Of a stretch of DNA of 64,000 nt, positions 1-10,613 are shown in pieces. The stretch comes from Prosopocoilus inquinatus. Lineage: Eukaryota; Arthropoda; Insecta; Coleoptera; Lucanidae. The translations under genes and the position numbers were made by a program. Where the stretch lies: positions 43,927,001 through 43,991,000 of the forward strand of contig CM069876.1 in NCBI GenBank assembly GCA_036172665.1, written 5' to 3'. The notes beneath the pieces were generated by a model, which worked only from the letters and a program-made list of their open reading frames with translations, made no database searches and was not told the origin of the DNA. Positions within the stretch are counted from its first letter, which is position 1. Each line of letters begins with the position of its first letter.

Positions 1-1639
1 TTTAGTTTCTGAACTATTTCGAAGTCGAGATTGCCCAAAAAGTAAGTTCATTTGGTCGATCGATTTTAAAATAAAACACCGTGGAATCCCCGAGCCTCAT
101 CAGAAGCTCGTCGTGTAGCAAATTAATCCGATGTCTTGCAACGGACAAATACAAGTGAAAAATTGTAGGAATTAAACAGGCCAGCGGAAGCAGTTCGGCA
201 AGCTCTGAAACCCTTTCGGCGCGGAGGCGCGGCGGGCGAAGCTCAAACGATGCAAGTCTTTCGGAGCGCAAAAGAAGCAAAAAGCGGAATTGGCTGCGCT
301 GCTGAACGCAATGGCAACCGGTAATTTATCAAAGCAAATATCAGCGGAAAATGCTCTGTACATTAGCGCGACGAGGAACGTGTCGACATCTGGATAATTC
401 GCTTTAGATTACGGGGTGTTTCGCAAAAGCGCGGCCAGTCTTATTCGCGGTTCGCCGAAACTAATTGTGACCGTAATCAAATAATGATTACGTGTTATGA
501 AGTTATTAAGGCAAATTGCCCTCGCCTATCTACATACATACATAAAACGCGCTTACATTTATACCGGGAGCGTCAATTAAGTACAATACGATCCGGGGAT
601 GGAGCAGGAAGTGTTAGGCTAATTAATACGCGTGAGTAATATGTCAGACCGTGTTTTAATTACTGGCTTCTATATAATTCTCGGAGCATGACAATCTGCT
701 TTAATATTTATGGCCTTCTGTTTTAGTTCAACGCTTAAAATGTAGGATATTAAATACACAAAAGCAATATGCAATGTGCTTTTCTTCAAGACTGACCTTG
801 CATGTGCTCTGTTTTCGCGTTAAAATAGTACAATACACCGCGGTTTAATTTCTAAATATTTATTTTATTTGGTAGTACTGAAAAATTCGAATACTTACAG
901 TACTTACCAATACGTAAATTAATAATTTGGCAGTCGATTCACTCACTCGATGTCCTACAAAATCTGCATTCAAATTTGGCGGTACTAGTTCAATTATTAC
1001 ATACTCTAACTCCGTCCAGATTATTTTTATATATATATTTTTTTTCTTTCTCGCTTTACTTTAGACCCGTGCATACGTAGCCACGCCCGTCAGTATACCT
1101 GCCTATCTCACACCGTGCTTCCCTGGTATCGCACTTAATGGCGGTGATGACGATGATGACATTCACGTATCGATCTCTTTTCGCAGAAGGCAACAACATG
1201 AATGAATAAATTAAAATGCATTTATTACCGTTAATCATTTTCGATATTTCGTGTAATACAGGCCGCCGCGCCGCCGTCCGGAAAAATGCAAAAATTGCAA
1301 TCTCGAATGTCACACACGCACGGAGGAGAACCTAATTATACAGCCTGGTCTTGGTTGTAATTATTTTTATTACAAGTTGCAGGCGATTTAAATTTCATGA
1401 GCGACCGCCATATTAGCACAAGAAACGTTCAAAGTGTGTTTCATTATGGAGTCGCGACGGCAGGTGATTTTTATTTCCTCGCCGACGCAATCGGGGAGAT
1501 TTCCATGAAACACCTCTTTCATTACCGTTTTTTTTTTTTTTGAAAAAAAAAGAAAGCATAAATGTTCCATATGATCGTATTCAGATTTCATTTCTGCAAC
1601 ACGTGCTATGAATATCTTAAGATAGCGTCCATAAAGCAA
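1..1639. other. AT-rich non-repetitive stretch, no gene seen
   Basis: No reading frame here looks like protein and no second copy of this sequence was noticed in the window. It holds a short ACAT-type microsatellite near 530-545 and a T-run followed by an A-run near 1531-1552. The stretch looks like ordinary intergenic or intronic DNA. Confidence 0.5.
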
Positions 1640-2425
1640 AAAAAACGAACTGTTTAATTTAAACAGGTATGCTTTAATCCGGTACTTAACTGCAAAATTG
1701 TCAATCCTAGCCTATTTCTTCGGACTGTATTAGATTGAAAAAACATTTGACGATTAAACAAACTGTTTAATTTAGTCAGGTATGTATTAATCCTGTACTT
1801 AACCGCAAAACTGTCAATCCTAACCTGTTTCTTCCGACTTTATTAGATTGAGTAAAACAGTAGGCGATTAAATGAACTGTTTAATTTAGTCAGGTATGTA
1901 TTAATCCTGTTCTTAACCGCAAAACTGTCAATCCTAACCTATTTCTTCCGACTTTATTAGATTGAAATTTATTAGATTGAAAAAACAGTTGAGGATTGAA
2001 CGAATTGTTTAATTTAAACAGGTATGTTTTAATCCGGTAATTAACCGCAAAACTGTCAATCCTAACCTATTTCTGCCGACATTATTAGATTGAGAAAAAC
2101 AGTAGACGATTAAACGAACTGTTTAATTTAGTCAGGTATGTATTAATCCTGTACTTAACCGCAAAACTGTCAATCCTAACCTATTTCTTCCGACTTTATT
2201 AGATTGAGAAAAACAGTAGACGATTAAACGAACTGTTTAATTTAGTCAGGTATGTATTAATCCTGTACTTAACCGCAAAACTGTCAATCCTAACCTATTT
2301 CTTCCAACTTTATTAGATTGAAAAAACAGTTGAGGATTGAACGAACTGCTTAATTTAAACAGGTATGTTTTAATCCGGTAATTAATCGCAAGACTCCCGT
2401 CCTCGGACTGTATTAGATTGTTCAT
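1640..2425. repeat. Tandem array, about seven copies of a 114-bp unit
   Basis: The phrase GAACTGTTTAATTT recurs at 1647, about 1760, 1874, 2002 (GAATTG variant), 2116, 2230 and 2343 (GAACTGCTTAATTT variant). Spacing is 113-114 bp, except one 128-bp step that contains a duplicated TTTATTAGATTG block near 1955-1980. Each unit also carries CTGTCAATCCTAACCT and TTATTAGATTGA. Copies differ by scattered substitutions, and the first and last copies share AATTTAAACAGG whereas most middle ones read AATTTAGTCAGG. The array forms the left part of the larger element at 1640-3426. Confidence 0.9.
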
Positions 2426-2576
2426 CGAATTTAATACTCATAAAAATACCGAATTTTACCATTCTGTCTTAAGAAACGAGGAAGATATTCTCGAGATTTT
2501 CAAAAATGGGAATCTTCAGTTATTTTAGAAACGAATGCGAATGGAAAATATTTTTTTACATATTTTTACAGAGGTC

Positions 2577-2837
2577 AGGATGGCACTATTTTCTTTGTAA
2601 TTAAAACATCTTTGATTAGCTGTAACCTGTATATGCTGGGTGCCTGTCCGTCTGTATCAGGTCTGGATTCTTCTGTTCGTTGTTCCCAAAGTCCCAACAG
2701 CGTGCGATGGTATTCTTTATCCCTCAGAAGATTTCGAATCACCTTGTGCGTGCGTTCAGCGTAGGGAGCAGACAGTAATACAACACGATTTTCGTAGAGA
2801 TATCTATCCCCCCAAGGGCGATGAGGAATTTATGAAT
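2577..2837 (-). pseudogene. Possible protein-coding remnant of about 86 codons without a start
   Basis: Read on the minus strand, the frame is open from a stop near 2837 to a stop at about 2577 and translates to a stretch that looks like real protein: charged, low in Phe/Lys runs, with segments such as LSAPYAERTHKVIRNLLRD and EYHRTLLGLWEQRTEE. It has no in-frame ATG at its start, which would fit a 3' fragment of a transposon protein. I do not recognise the family. Eighty-six open codons can occur by chance, so this is only a candidate. It sits inside the putative foldback element at 1640-3426. Confidence 0.25.
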
Positions 2838-3177
2838 TATTTAAATCAAATAACGCAATTAATTCTTATTACACTTCTTCAAATTATGCACCGCGTCGTG
2901 CCCGTATTGTTCACAATCAAATGGACATTTAAAATAAAGGGTATACTTTACAGATTAGGTGGAGCTGATGTTCTGTCACTGTGATCAAGGTTTCGTTGGG
3001 CAGAGGTCACTCAAAGTCCGCGTCGATCACACGGAATTCATCGTGTACTCCCAGCTTGTTTTCTGCCTCGGCTTTCAAACAATCGACCACACACAGATCA
3101 CCCAGCCAATACACAGAAACCGATTCGGCAGGACTAGATCCGATAAAATTCCGTTTAAAATAGACTTCAATTAAAAC

Positions 3178-3335
3178 TCTAAAGAAACTCCAATTAAAAA
3201 TAAGCTTCAATAGAAACTCCAATTAAAAGTAGGCTTCAATTAAAACTCCAATTAAAAGTAGGCTTCAATTAAAACTCCAATTAAAAGTAGGCTTCAATTA
3301 AAACTCCAATTAAAAATGGCTCCAATTAAAAGGGA
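3178..3335. repeat. Tandem array of a 29-bp unit
   Basis: The block GTAGGCTTCAATTAAAACTC repeats with exact 29-bp spacing at 3229, 3258 and 3287. More diverged units flank it on both sides (AAGAAACTCCAATTAAAAAT at the left, ATGGCTCCAATTAAAAGG at the right). The unit is itself built from two related halves, both containing CAATTAAAA. Confidence 0.85.
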
Positions 3336-3548
3336 TTCTAAATGAAAAAGAGAAAGAGAAAACGTCGAACGGCGCTGCTAATCACCGGATTAAAACATAC
3401 CTGTTTTAAATTAAACAGTTCGTTTGGATCAAGACGTGATTTAACAACAGCTCAGCGAACACCTCGAGTCGATCGACTTCCAGAAAATCTGTACTAATTG
3501 AATCTTGCTATAAATCCAGCACAAATCCACGAGTAAATAAATACACAT

Positions 3549-3825
3549 ACACAACCTATTTCGAACGTGTCGATATCGATAAAGGCAAGAAGATGCGCAT
3601 TTTCGCCTTTTCTCGTTGCTTAAGCAAACCACCAAGAATACCTCGACCAATCGGGAAAAGTGATGTCGGAATATTTGAATTAAATGACAAATAAGAAGGC
3701 GGTATTTCAAACGGTGCTCTGGTGAACAGAGCGACGTTGCCACGTCTACATGTAAACCAACGCGGCGACGGCGGAGGCGCTGTTGCCGAAACCGGATCGA
3801 CGGATTTTGACTGTAACATCAGAGC
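3549..3825 (+). repeat. Diverged dispersed copy of the LTR-like repeat found at 31.4-32.8 kb
   Basis: The order of landmarks matches the better-preserved copies at 31495-31793, 32030-32316 and 32435-32635. They are CACACAACCT, a TCGAACG..GTCG..ATCGATAA block, ATGCGCATTT, an ACCAATCGG CCAAT-box-like sequence, AATATTTGAA, CGACGTTGCCACGTC and GGCGCTGTTGCCGAAAC. Identity is clearly lower than among the 31-32-kb copies, so this insertion or duplication is older. No coding content was seen. Confidence 0.7.
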
Positions 3826-5155
3826 ACATCTTTAAACTATTTTAGAAAATTATTATTAAACTCCGGATGCAATCAGATTCGGTTTTACTTTGTATTAATA
3901 ATCTAACAATCGTGTTACTCTAGCGGGCTGTTGTAGTCCGAAATGTCTGTGGTTTGCCTTAGGGCTGTTGCGTTGCTTTATCTTTGGTGATCGAGGTCAA
4001 CGGCGGTTACTCTTTACGCACACCTGGTCCACGTTCTAAATTCGTGAATAACTAAAGCGCCCATTCACGTTAACGCGCCGCCACCGTTTGGAGTAAGATT
4101 ATTCGGTTTTTATTATTTATCACCCCCACTAGATCACTCCACGTCAAATTAATATTACCCACGTACGAAACACATTCATCCAGGTAATCTACTAACTGTG
4201 TACAACGTTAACATTAACTATGAAATATAATTTAGTAAGCTACGCGTACGTATCCATCAGGCAAGACGAATTACTTCGTAATTACAAGCGAACGTGAGAA
4301 ATTTTGTTATGTAATAATTGAATCCAAAGATTTATGATCGGGTTTACTCACTCGCCCCCTCCCCAACCCCCCATCGAGAATTTCCGTTTGGTTTATACTA
4401 TAATATACTTAAATCGAATTAGGCCGCCCGTATCGATCACCGAATCGGCGGTGGAGGGGCAGAGGGTGTAATTAGGTGGTAAAGTCCGGCGGCGGTGCTG
4501 GGCCCGTTTTTTTTTCCTTTTACGAGCTACGCCACGGGATAAGTTGCAACTTTTTTTTTGTTTTCGAGAGTGGTGGTGGTGGGAGGGGTGGGGGCGATTT
4601 AAATTTGTTTGTTGTCGCCGTCCCTCTCTCGTTTGCGCTAGAAGTGATTGTTTATTCGCGCCACACGTTTTAAATGTTCGTTTTCGCGCCGCGCAGACCG
4701 GCCAGTGTTTGTCGAACTAATGAAAACAGAGCTCGACCGGGAAATTTAGTTTTTCCGCTTTAAATGCGATTTTATACTAATCCGGAGTTTGCTCTGGGTC
4801 GGGATGGCCGTCGATCGATCCCGATTCCGAACTATCGCGTTCGACGCAACCGTTTTTTAATGTGTTTGTGTGTTTTCGACCCTCGAGCGTTCGGCGGCGA
4901 CGGAAATCAACGACGCGCTGAGCTCGAGATACGAGAAGTTTACGCGGAAATCCGTCGAAATTAAAAATAAGCAAAGGAGTCGATGCGATTTCATACAATT
5001 TTTGAGCGAGCACTCCCGAAACAACGCAGGTTTTTTTTTGGCGCCCGACGCGGGGCAAAGTTTTCTTGATTTGCGCGATTGTTTTTTTAGGTGTTTCGCT
5101 ATTTCTGACTTTGTCGTTCTAATTATTTATTGACAATGAGGTCTTGAGTTTCCGT
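3826..5155. other. Mixed-composition single-copy stretch, no gene seen
   Basis: The region contains C-rich and G-rich patches (near 4350-4375, 4450-4500 and 4570-4595) and several T-runs. No copies elsewhere in the window were noticed. The open frames here, up to about 90 codons, show no recognisable domain and run through homopolymers. A regulatory or conserved non-coding region cannot be excluded. Confidence 0.4.
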
Positions 5156-5290
5156 AAATAATTTTTCAGTATTGCGCATTTTATTTCGACTTTAGATATA
5201 AATCTAACTCAAAAATTCAAGTTTGAAATAAATTTTATCTACACAAAAAGAGCAATTTTATTTTTATTTTTTAAGCGTACATATATTGTG
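5156..5290 (+). repeat. Dispersed repeat, copy 1 (paired with 6405-6525)
   Basis: This stretch aligns with 6405-6525. Both have ATTTTATTTC, a TTTTAGAT-like block, AGTTTGAAATAAATTTTATC and ACACAAAAAGAG in the same order and spacing. The copies differ by substitutions and small indels. The ends of the repeat were not determined. Confidence 0.75.
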
Positions 5291-6404
5291 CTGTACTGGA
5301 GGTTCTTTTGCTGTGTGCAAATATTTAAACTTCACCATAAAGTGCAACGATTGAACTCCATAACAGGAATTTAATAGTTTTCGAGGAAAATGCGTTGGCA
5401 GATTTTCACCAAACCGTTTGAGAACTGCTGGCACAGCTAACGAACGGATGGTAGACCGCCTCGCTTGTTTGAATTACGACGCCAATATAGGTCAGTGTTT
5501 CACGATGTCGTAAACGAACATCCGTTTGATTCGCATGATGTCTATTAACAAGTTCGTAACAATCGACACATTTTAAACGCGTTCACGAAACGCCTGGATT
5601 TATTAGAATAAATTAATGCAACTTCACTCCAAATAATTACAATTTTAGGTTTTTTCAAATTATAAACCGACGATACTGAAGGAAAAATGTACCTCAAAAA
5701 TGCGGGTAAGTTAAATAATATCATCATTTTATTGTTCGCATAATTTACCCTCACAAAATTTACTAATTGATTGATATCTTAAAGTTAAAGTTTTCTCGCC
5801 GCATGAATTTGATGAGTCACAATTTCGCATTTCTTTTGATGCGATTCGTTTACCGCGGCAATTTTTTGCTACATTTATACAACGGGTGGTCGCCCGCCTC
5901 TTTGCGTTTAAGGTAGGGCAGTATTAATATTGTTTTGCAGTTACGAGAAACTCTTGCGTACATTTTCGGATTTATTCATCGATGTTTGATATCTTGAAAT
6001 AAATGAGTGTAACATTACTTCGCCCAGTGAATTAAAATTTTAAATAAAATAATAAAATAAACGATATCAGTGATTATTATTACGAAATGTTGCGGAATGG
6101 GTTGGAATGCGGGACTCTTTTTACGATCGGTGCGGTATCGGTGGGTGCTTTCCACAGATTACAGAGAAAGGCATCATTGACCTTGCTATACTTATTTATG
6201 CGCTGAGGGTAGCATTTGATGTGCTCATACTGAAGTTTTTTTATTTGCACAGAGTAAAAACACCTTGTATAATAACAAAGGGTGTCCGACAATTATCATA
6301 GTCCTGAATGGTGGAGAAATAAAGCATGAATGCCGACTGTTACTTCACATAAAATTAGCGAACTTTACGTTTGTAAAATCGTAACCAATTCCACGGAAAA
6401 ACTA
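5291..6404. other. AT-rich stretch between two repeat copies, no gene seen
   Basis: No domain-like reading frame, RNA gene or tandem structure was recognised. The segment lies between direct copies of the same short repeat and may belong to a larger, unrecognised element. Confidence 0.4.
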
Positions 6405-6525
6405 ATTTTTGAATATTGCTTATTTTATTTCTATTTTAGATAAAAATTCAACTCGAAAAAATAGAAGTTTGAAATAAATTTTATCAACACAAAAAGAGGA
6501 ATTTTACAAAGATTCAAATATACGC
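6405..6525 (+). repeat. Dispersed repeat, copy 2 (paired with 5156-5290)
   Basis: The sequence is the same as described for 5156-5290 and lies about 1.24 kb downstream in the same orientation. The strongest shared block is AGTTTGAAATAAATTTTATC followed by ACACAAAAAGAG. Confidence 0.75.
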
Positions 6526-6796
6526 GGTAATTGCTGGAACTGCTCTCCATTAACATCTAAACATAAATTAACACGCTTTTTTTAAGCTCTCAAACATATG
6601 TTGTTTTCGTTCTTAATTGTGTTTGATGATGGTGAATGAATATTTAATTAAAGATGACTACCAAGTTTTAGCAAAATTCATCAATAAATAACAAAGGTAT
6701 GAAGGATGGGAATCTTGAGTGGGACACGTTGTATTTCATTCTGTTTCCTAAGTCAATGTGATGCATAGGAATAACTTTCTTCATATTTAATATATT
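6526..6796. other. Short AT-rich stretch, nothing recognised
   Basis: No reading frame, hairpin or repeat copy was recognised between the 6405-6525 repeat and the promoter-like block that follows. Confidence 0.4.
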
Positions 6797-7085
6797 GTGA
6801 TGATTCAACATCTCACCGAAGCTACATGCGTCAGGGCCTGGCGCTTCAGAGTCTCGAATCTTCAGCGGACGTCGGCCTGGTTCGCCCAACAGAATTTTCT
6901 GGGCGAAGAACAATCGCGTAACCAACCGAGTTATAAAAGCCAGCGCGCGATGAATGGAAAACATTTCGCGAGTTTACAACTGATCGTTCGGCTTATGTTT
7001 AAATTAATTAGTTCGTATTCCGCCTTAAATAAATTAGTGTTTCACTGTAACATTTTTAATAAATTAATTTAAAAAGTGTAGCGAG
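6797..7085 (+). mobile_element. Candidate solo LTR: TATA box followed by a polyadenylation signal
   Basis: A GC-richer block of about 120 bp leads into a canonical TATAAAAG at 6932-6939. It is followed about 90 bp later by AATAAA at 7028-7033 and then AT-rich sequence with GTGTTTCACTGTAAC. Promoter, short transcribed region and poly(A) signal within roughly 290 bp is the layout of a small LTR. I could not define TG/CA ends or a target-site duplication, so the boundaries are approximate. It could instead be a host promoter. Confidence 0.35.
6932..6939 (+). promoter_or_regulatory. TATA box (TATAAAAG)
   Basis: A perfect TATAAAAG is preceded by a mixed GC block and followed by CAGCGCGCGATGAATGG. 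An initiation site would be expected near 6960. Only the motif is visible and no transcript evidence is available. Confidence 0.45.
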
Positions 7086-7729
7086 TTTTTTAAATACAAA
7101 ATAAATTAAAACGAACCCAAAGTTTGTATCTAACAATATTGTCCATTGCTCTCGGATATTTCTAACAAAAGTAAAATTACACAGAAATTACCGATTTTAG
7201 GCACAAAATAGACAACAAGACTTTTCTAGGCGCTTAAGCCATAAAATAAGGCAAATTTTTCAAATAATATAAAAATTGGCGCTCAGGCACGAAAAAATGT
7301 ATAGCAATAAAAGTGTCATATAAACGGAAAAACAAAAAAATATTCGTAGTACTCCCCTTGGGGCTCTCTGTATCTGCATTCGCGTTCGCTCGCAGGTAAT
7401 GTAATTCTGTCTCTTTTCTTTACGTGCTTTTGTGTATGAATTAAGTATCGATGACATGATAATCATTTAAAAATAACTATTGATACGTATTTTGTTTTGT
7501 TTGAGTGATTAATATAGGTATTCTTGCAGTTGTTTTTAATTCTCTATTCTCTCTATTTGAAGGCTGCAAAAGTAGCATGATGTCGATATTTTGATGAAAC
7601 ATTAGGTATCTCATATTTCAGTGCTAAGGGGGTTCCTCAGAAAGAAATTCCTTTCTTTAAAAAAATTAATCGTCTTGAAAATATCGAATTTATCCGCTGC
7701 TTAGTTTCCACGCTGCTTGATTAAGTGAC
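7086..7729. other. AT-rich stretch, no gene seen
   Basis: No domain, tandem repeat or second copy was noticed. The sequence grades into the T-rich satellite-like block that starts near 7730. Confidence 0.4.
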
Positions 7730-8640
7730 CTTTGTTTCTTCTTTTATTCGATTACATTAAATTTATTTTTATTTTTATCAGTGTATCTGTACTTCGATAC
7801 GATTTTATTTTTCAGTTATCAGTTAATCGTATTTTGTTTTTTTTTTATTTAGTCGATTTTAGATGTTTTATATTTTAATCCCTTCAACGGTTCACCATTT
7901 TTGTTTTCTCTTTTATGCGATTTGAATTCAATTTTTTGATTGATCGTCTTTGGTTTTTTGATTTTTTTTTTTATTTACTCGACTTGAGTTTATTTTACAT
8001 TTTAATCCCCTCTCTCGATCTCCATTGTTGTTTTATCTTTTATGCGATTTGATTTCATTTTTTGATTGATCGTCTTATGTTTTTATTTACTCGATACGAG
8101 TTTATTTTACCTTTTTATCCCTTCGATCGATTTTTGTTTCTTTTTCACGTGATTTGATTTTATTTTTTGATTGTATATTTTCTTTAACATTTAACGATTA
8201 ATTTTTTACGTAATTTGTATTTACGTCTATCATCTTTTTTCGTTTCTCGTTTCTTTCTTCCTTTCTTTTGATTTTATTTGAAACGATCTTTTATGTTTTA
8301 ATTATAAGTTGATTAACTTTTGTTACTTTTTTTCTCATTTACTCAATTAGAATTATTATTTTTTATTTTACTCTTTAATATTTACAAATTAAATTTTTAG
8401 TTGTCTTTATTTACATCGATTTGACGACTTTGACGATTTTTAGTTTTACACAATTTTATTTACGTCGTCCTTTGTTTTTGTTTCATCGCATTTCACGGTA
8501 TTTGATTTTTATTTTGTTTATCAATTAATCGTTTTTTTGTGTATCTTTATTTTACAGTCACCTTTTTATTTCATAGTCATATTTTTATTCACAATTTTAC
8601 TCCTTTGTTTCCATAGTTACATTTTTATTTCACACTTTCA
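7730..8640 (+). repeat. Degenerate T-rich satellite-like block
   Basis: Phrases related to GATTTGATTTTATTTTTTGATTG, GATCGTCTT and TTTTATCCCTTCGATCGAT recur at roughly 60-170-bp intervals with heavy divergence. The same vocabulary, especially GATCGTCTTTTGTTTT, reappears on the plus strand at 18.7-20.7 and 52.6-53.2 kb and on the minus strand at 23.8-24.3 and 49.9-51.9 kb. All five look like one old family. Confidence 0.6.
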
Positions 8641-8859
8641 AACAACGACATATTTTAGAAATCGAAGCATGGCATATGTCAACAGTCACATGGAATTATT
8701 TTGCCTACCTTTTTAAATATATTTAAATAGTATTTTCTGCTCTTTATATTTGCAAAGAGGACAGACAGAGAAAATTTTTCACCTACCCAAGGGCCCCGCA
8801 AGAATTTCTAGCCCGGTGCCTCGCAGCTATTAAAGCCGCCTCTGGTGACTGCGACTCTA
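8641..8859. other. Short spacer, nothing recognised
   Basis: This is a mixed sequence between the T-rich block and the copy of the 60-kb repeat. It contains no recognised element. Confidence 0.4.
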
Positions 8860-9260
8860 TGGCTGCGTATATTCCACGGCGAACAAAGCAAGGCTCTTTT
8901 GGTACCGACAGGACCTCGCAGAGGATTCCTACAATTATAGGACTACGCTCGGAGATAGCTTGTTGCCCTGGTGGAATATAAAGCTCGTCAGAGTTTTGTC
9001 TCAGCCTCGTCCTTGACTTTCAGAACAGAAATGTTTGCGACTGTTGTTTTCTCCTTTCGTGCAAGTCACTATTGTCGCACTTGTCTTCCCTTAGAGGCTT
9101 TTAAATAGTTTAGGATTTTAATACCTGTTTAATCATCGACTCCTTATCGTGGGATACGAGATACGACTCATTACTATCGTCGGTTGTTATGGACTTGGTG
9201 CTTCAGCTTGTTGGACAAGCGTTGGTTTTGAGTTACCTGTGACGATCTTTCTGGGGATCC
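8860..9260 (+). repeat. Dispersed repeat, copy 1 (other copy at 60225-60625)
   Basis: The sequence aligns over about 390 bp with 60225-60625. Shared landmarks in order are ATTCCACGGCGAA, TTTTGGTACCGACAGGACCT, GTTGCCCTGGTGGA, AAAGCTCGTCAGAGTTTTGT, TTCTCCTTTCGTGCAAGT and CCTGTGACGA. At 60 kb the same sequence forms the end of a composite tandem array (59.0-60.8 kb), so this copy is probably a detached piece of that family. The first part stays open in one frame in several copies, but replacement changes dominate and I do not call it coding. Confidence 0.85.
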
Positions 9261-10250
9261 AGCCACGAAGCTGACGCCTCAAGTCACAGCCAACTCCAAA
9301 CGTGGAACTTCTTAAACGCTCTTTATATTAACAAGCGCCGTCGTGGGAAAAGCCCTACAATATTGATTGGCGGGCGTTGAAAACGTCGCCAGAGTTGATT
9401 ATAGAGGGGGGACATAATGAGCGCCACTTTTTTGCAGTTAATTAGATTTTAATATTAATCAGATGCGCCGACTATTTAATTTACGACATCGAAAACGCGG
9501 CGCAACCGTAAAATCCTATTATCGTAATTTCCGCTGCATATTTGATAAGCACACGACTACTTGTGGGAATTACACTGCGTGCGACGCGTTATTTATTTAT
9601 GCAGAATAATTACACCACCGCCGCCCCCTCCACCCCCGCCCCTGCTTTTACCGCCGCGGCACGGTCGTGTGAATTTTGCTGGGCGCGCGAAAAAAAAAGA
9701 AACAAATTATTAAATTTCCGACTTTATGGTCCGCGTAATTAATCTCTCTTACTTACAAAATTCTGCAATAAATAATTCGGGGGATTTTTTGCGCTTCGTC
9801 TTCGTCCGCTGCGTAATAAGAGCGGAAGCGTCGCTTGATATGAAGAGTTGTTAGCGTTAAGAGGGTGTGAATAAAGGCGACGGATTATAGATTGGCTTAT
9901 TATCGGCATTATCATAAATTCTTGAATTTCCTTCGACAATCGCACGAGGAGGTTTTCCGGATGGTAAGACGACGTTCGAGATCACAAGGGCAGCAAGCAA
10001 GTTTGCTGTAGAGATTTTGTAATTTCTTCTCGTATCAATAGCAACCGACCATTTTTCACAAACAATCATTTCTACAAGCAAAAAAGAAAAAATATTGGTT
10101 CGATTTTCAATTATTGCCTTTTGCGTCTTAACTGGCAAATATTATTTTATTCTAAAGGTCCAGTTAAAGGTAGAAAGGATAGGATGCGTTTAAAGAGGAA
10201 CGAAACGATAATTTGTCATCTCTAATGGGCTTTGAAAACAAACTTATAGC
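9261..10250. other. Single-copy stretch, no gene seen
   Basis: GC-rich patches around 9350-9380 and 9610-9690 alternate with AT-rich sequence. No convincing reading frame or repeat copy was noticed. Patches of this type could be conserved non-coding elements, which only cross-species alignment would show. Confidence 0.4.
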
Positions 10251-10613
10251 GTGACTGAGGTACATTTCAAGATCGCGTACAAAGGCAAATAAAGCGCTTA
10301 TTCCGTGGCTGAGGTACACCTTAACATTCACGTATAATAACACTAATGTGCTTATGCCATGGTTAAGGTATGTTTCAGGATTCGCCTAAGCTTAATATAG
10401 TTTTCAATTCATTGCTCCAGAGCACTATCGGAGTATCGTTTTCACATCACATGAGTCTAAAACATGATGGGAATACTATGAGAGTGCTCTAAAGCAATGA
10501 AATGAAAACTCTATTAAGATCAGGCGAACCTTGAAGTATACCTCAGCCAAGCCATAAGCGCTTTAGTGTTATGTACGCGAATCTTGAAGTGTACCTCAGC
10601 CACGGCATAAGCA
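10251..10613. mobile_element. Foldback (inverted-repeat) element with internal ~55-bp tandem subrepeats
   Basis: The left arm (about 10294-10435) and right arm (about 10473-10611) are imperfect inverted copies separated by about 40 bp. Each arm contains iterations of a unit starting GTGGCTGAGGTACAC followed by a TTCAAGATTCGC-like block. On the left these begin at 10251, 10305 and 10360, and on the right the reverse complement appears around 10540 and 10595. A further single unit occurs at 63412-63444. No transposase is present, so the element would be non-autonomous. Target-site duplication was not identified. Confidence 0.8.

Larger units (their letters stand above)
1640..3426. mobile_element. 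Putative foldback element bounded by an inverted copy of the 114-bp unit's start
   Basis: The first ~45 bp of the tandem unit reappears in inverse orientation at 3379-3426 (it reads CCGGATTAAAACATACC then AAACAGTTCGTTT). The two ends therefore form an inverted terminal repeat enclosing about 1.78 kb. Inside are the 114-bp array, a possible coding remnant on the minus strand (2577-2837) and a 29-bp tandem array (3178-3335). Foldback and Galileo elements are known to have terminal inverted repeats with internal tandem repeats, so a relationship is conceivable. No transposase domain was recognised and no target-site duplication was established. Confidence 0.45.
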
